Assembly (NCBI GenBank): GCA_031771865.1
Contig: JASISA010000022.1
Coordinates: 62,001 to 126,000, forward strand
DNA: 64,000 nt
Direction: 5' to 3'
DNA from: Nothophaeocryptopus gaeumannii
Taxonomy: Eukaryota > Ascomycota > Dothideomycetes > Mycosphaerellales > Mycosphaerellaceae
Shown: piece by piece, positions 62,849-64,000 of the stretch
How positions within the stretch are numbered: the stretch's first letter is position 1
Layout: every line of letters starts with the position of its first letter
The notes under the pieces: generated by a model
Databases searched by the model: none
What the model saw: only the letters and a program-made list of their open reading frames with translations
What the model was told of the DNA's origin: nothing
Translations under genes and position numbers: made by a program

Positions 62849-64000
62849 ATGCCTCACAAGGAAGAGTATACTGAATTCACTCCAGACAGCTATCCGCCGT
62901 TTCCCGACGGCTTGAAGACCATCGATCTCCAGACTATATCGTTGCGGAAGATACAGGATGGCGACCAGTTGGAGCAGGACCGCATGTTTGAAGCATGCAA
63001 AAGCTGGGGCTTCTTTGTAAGACATGGGCAAAGCGCACATCCCGACATACTGACCAACATGCCATTGACAGTATCTTGAACTGGGGGATTCAGACCAAGG
63101 CAAGATCATACATGAAGGCGCAGACGAGATAGCGCGCGTTGCCGAGCGCGTCTTTGCTCTCCCTCTTGAAGAGAAGACGAAATATGTCTATGGCAACAAG
63201 CACCTCTTCGGGTGCGGAAAGCAAGCGGTGTTGCATTGGTCACGAGACGCATGCTAATCTCGAAGACAGTTATAAGAAAATCGGACACACAGTCACTGAC
63301 AAGAACAAAACACCAGATACCGCTGAATTCTTCAATGTGGGCAAGAATGATAGCATCATATCGCAATCCGAAAGGACGCGACCGTGGCCCAAGCCTGTTC
63401 AGGACAGCAGAGAGCTGTTCTCGACATACTGCAAAACTGCTCACTCTGTTGGCCTCCAAATGTTGGGAATTCTTGTATCCAAGGTAGGGGTTGATCCAGA
63501 GGAGATTCATTCTCGGCATAAGCTAGATAGCGACTCTGGGGACCACGTAAGATTGACCAGGGGTCCGCCAAGGAAAACTACAGAGATGCCGGAGATCCAA
63601 ACGCCATCGCACACGGACTTTGGCACAATCACGATCCTCATGAACTGGCTCGGAGGTCTTCAAGTCTACGGATCTCCAAACCGAATCGTGGGCAACCTGG
63701 ACTTCGAGGATAACCAAGGAGAGTGGATGTGGGTGAAGCCAAAACCCGGTAAGAAATCACAGGCTGGAAGCCATCAGATATCTAAGACACACGCTGATCT
63801 TCAACCCTTCGCTCTGCAGGTCATGCGATTGTGAATCTGGGCGATGCAATGGTTACATTTTTGAATGGCATCCTCTGTTCCGGGCGGCACCGCGTCATTC
63901 CGGCTCCTGGAGAGCAAGGCAAATGGCCGCGCTACAGTGTCGTTTACTTCGTCAGGCCCATCGATGACTGTCGTCTGAAAACATTGAAGGGTTCTGGAAT
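62849..64000 (+). CDS. 2-oxoglutarate/Fe(II) oxygenase, isopenicillin-N-synthase-like (3' end off window)
   Basis: Exons 62849-63016, 63072-63211, 63270-63748 and 63820 to the edge; all phases join, giving over 340 aa so far. The N-terminal DIOX_N-type part has FEACKSWGFF-YLELGD. The iron-binding facial triad is HTDFG (His and Asp) and SGRHRV (second His), followed by RYSVVYFVRP, whose Arg-x-Ser binds 2-oxoglutarate. Family members act in secondary metabolism, alkaloid or gibberellin chemistry, or xenobiotic handling; the substrate cannot be told. VKPKPG-HAIVNLGDAM is the usual stretch between the triad parts. No other biosynthetic gene is nearby within the window. Confidence 0.9.

Overview
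The window is nuclear DNA from a filamentous ascomycete (Pezizomycotina). Evidence: short GT-AG introns of about 45-130 nt, often with a CTAAC/CTGAC branch site; fungal versions of PAN2, MSC7, URN1, MRS6, AGE2, HBS1 and TCO89; a class II DAHP synthase; an OrsD-type zinc-finger regulator; and one short TpA-rich islet with the signature of repeat-induced point mutation (RIP). A dothideomycete is my best guess, by inference only. Genes lie on both strands in no operon order, with many convergent and divergent pairs. I saw no tRNA, rRNA, CRISPR array or intact transposon.

Layout. 1-7.8 kb: 5' part of PAN2 (-, runs off the left edge), a SIRT5-like sirtuin, ICP55, and an 11-exon metacaspase. 7.8-11 kb is the most accessory-looking part: a RIP-like AT-rich islet, an APH-type phosphotransferase-like gene, and a divergent pair of paralogous uncharacterised proteins with a conserved His/His/Cys pattern. 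12.5-17 kb: DBF4, ATG12, ketopantoate hydroxymethyltransferase. 17.5-25 kb: a YANK/STK32-type kinase, UBC8, a frameshifted small gene, proteasome subunit PRE9. 25-33 kb: URN1, an OrsD-like zinc-finger regulator, a gene-poor 2 kb, Rab escort protein MRS6. 34-40.5 kb: an AHP1-type peroxiredoxin, membrane aldehyde dehydrogenase MSC7, a 23-residue metallothionein, a 72-residue unknown protein, a short-chain dehydrogenase. 40.7-48.3 kb: class II DAHP synthase, HYPK, LSB3/YSC84, SFT1, AGE2. 49-64 kb: HBS1, a small GPI-type wall protein, a TCO89-like protein, a 1554-residue ankyrin-RCC1-BTB protein resembling IBtk, and the 5' part of a 2-oxoglutarate/Fe(II) oxygenase (off the right edge).

Functional themes, by family knowledge: mRNA and protein quality control (PAN2, HBS1, PRE9, UBC8, ICP55, metacaspase, ATG12, HYPK), Golgi and endosomal traffic (MRS6, SFT1, AGE2, LSB3), redox and metal handling (peroxiredoxin, metallothionein, MSC7, SDR), and primary metabolism (PanB, DAHP synthase). 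These are mostly housekeeping genes, not a co-regulated cluster. The best candidate for something undescribed is the His-His-Cys paralogue pair at 9.4-10.9 kb. The best gene-structure oddities are the micro-exons in the metacaspase and peroxiredoxin, the reading-frame problem in HBS1, and the broken gene near 23.1-23.5 kb. Exon boundaries were placed by eye from splice consensus and frame.
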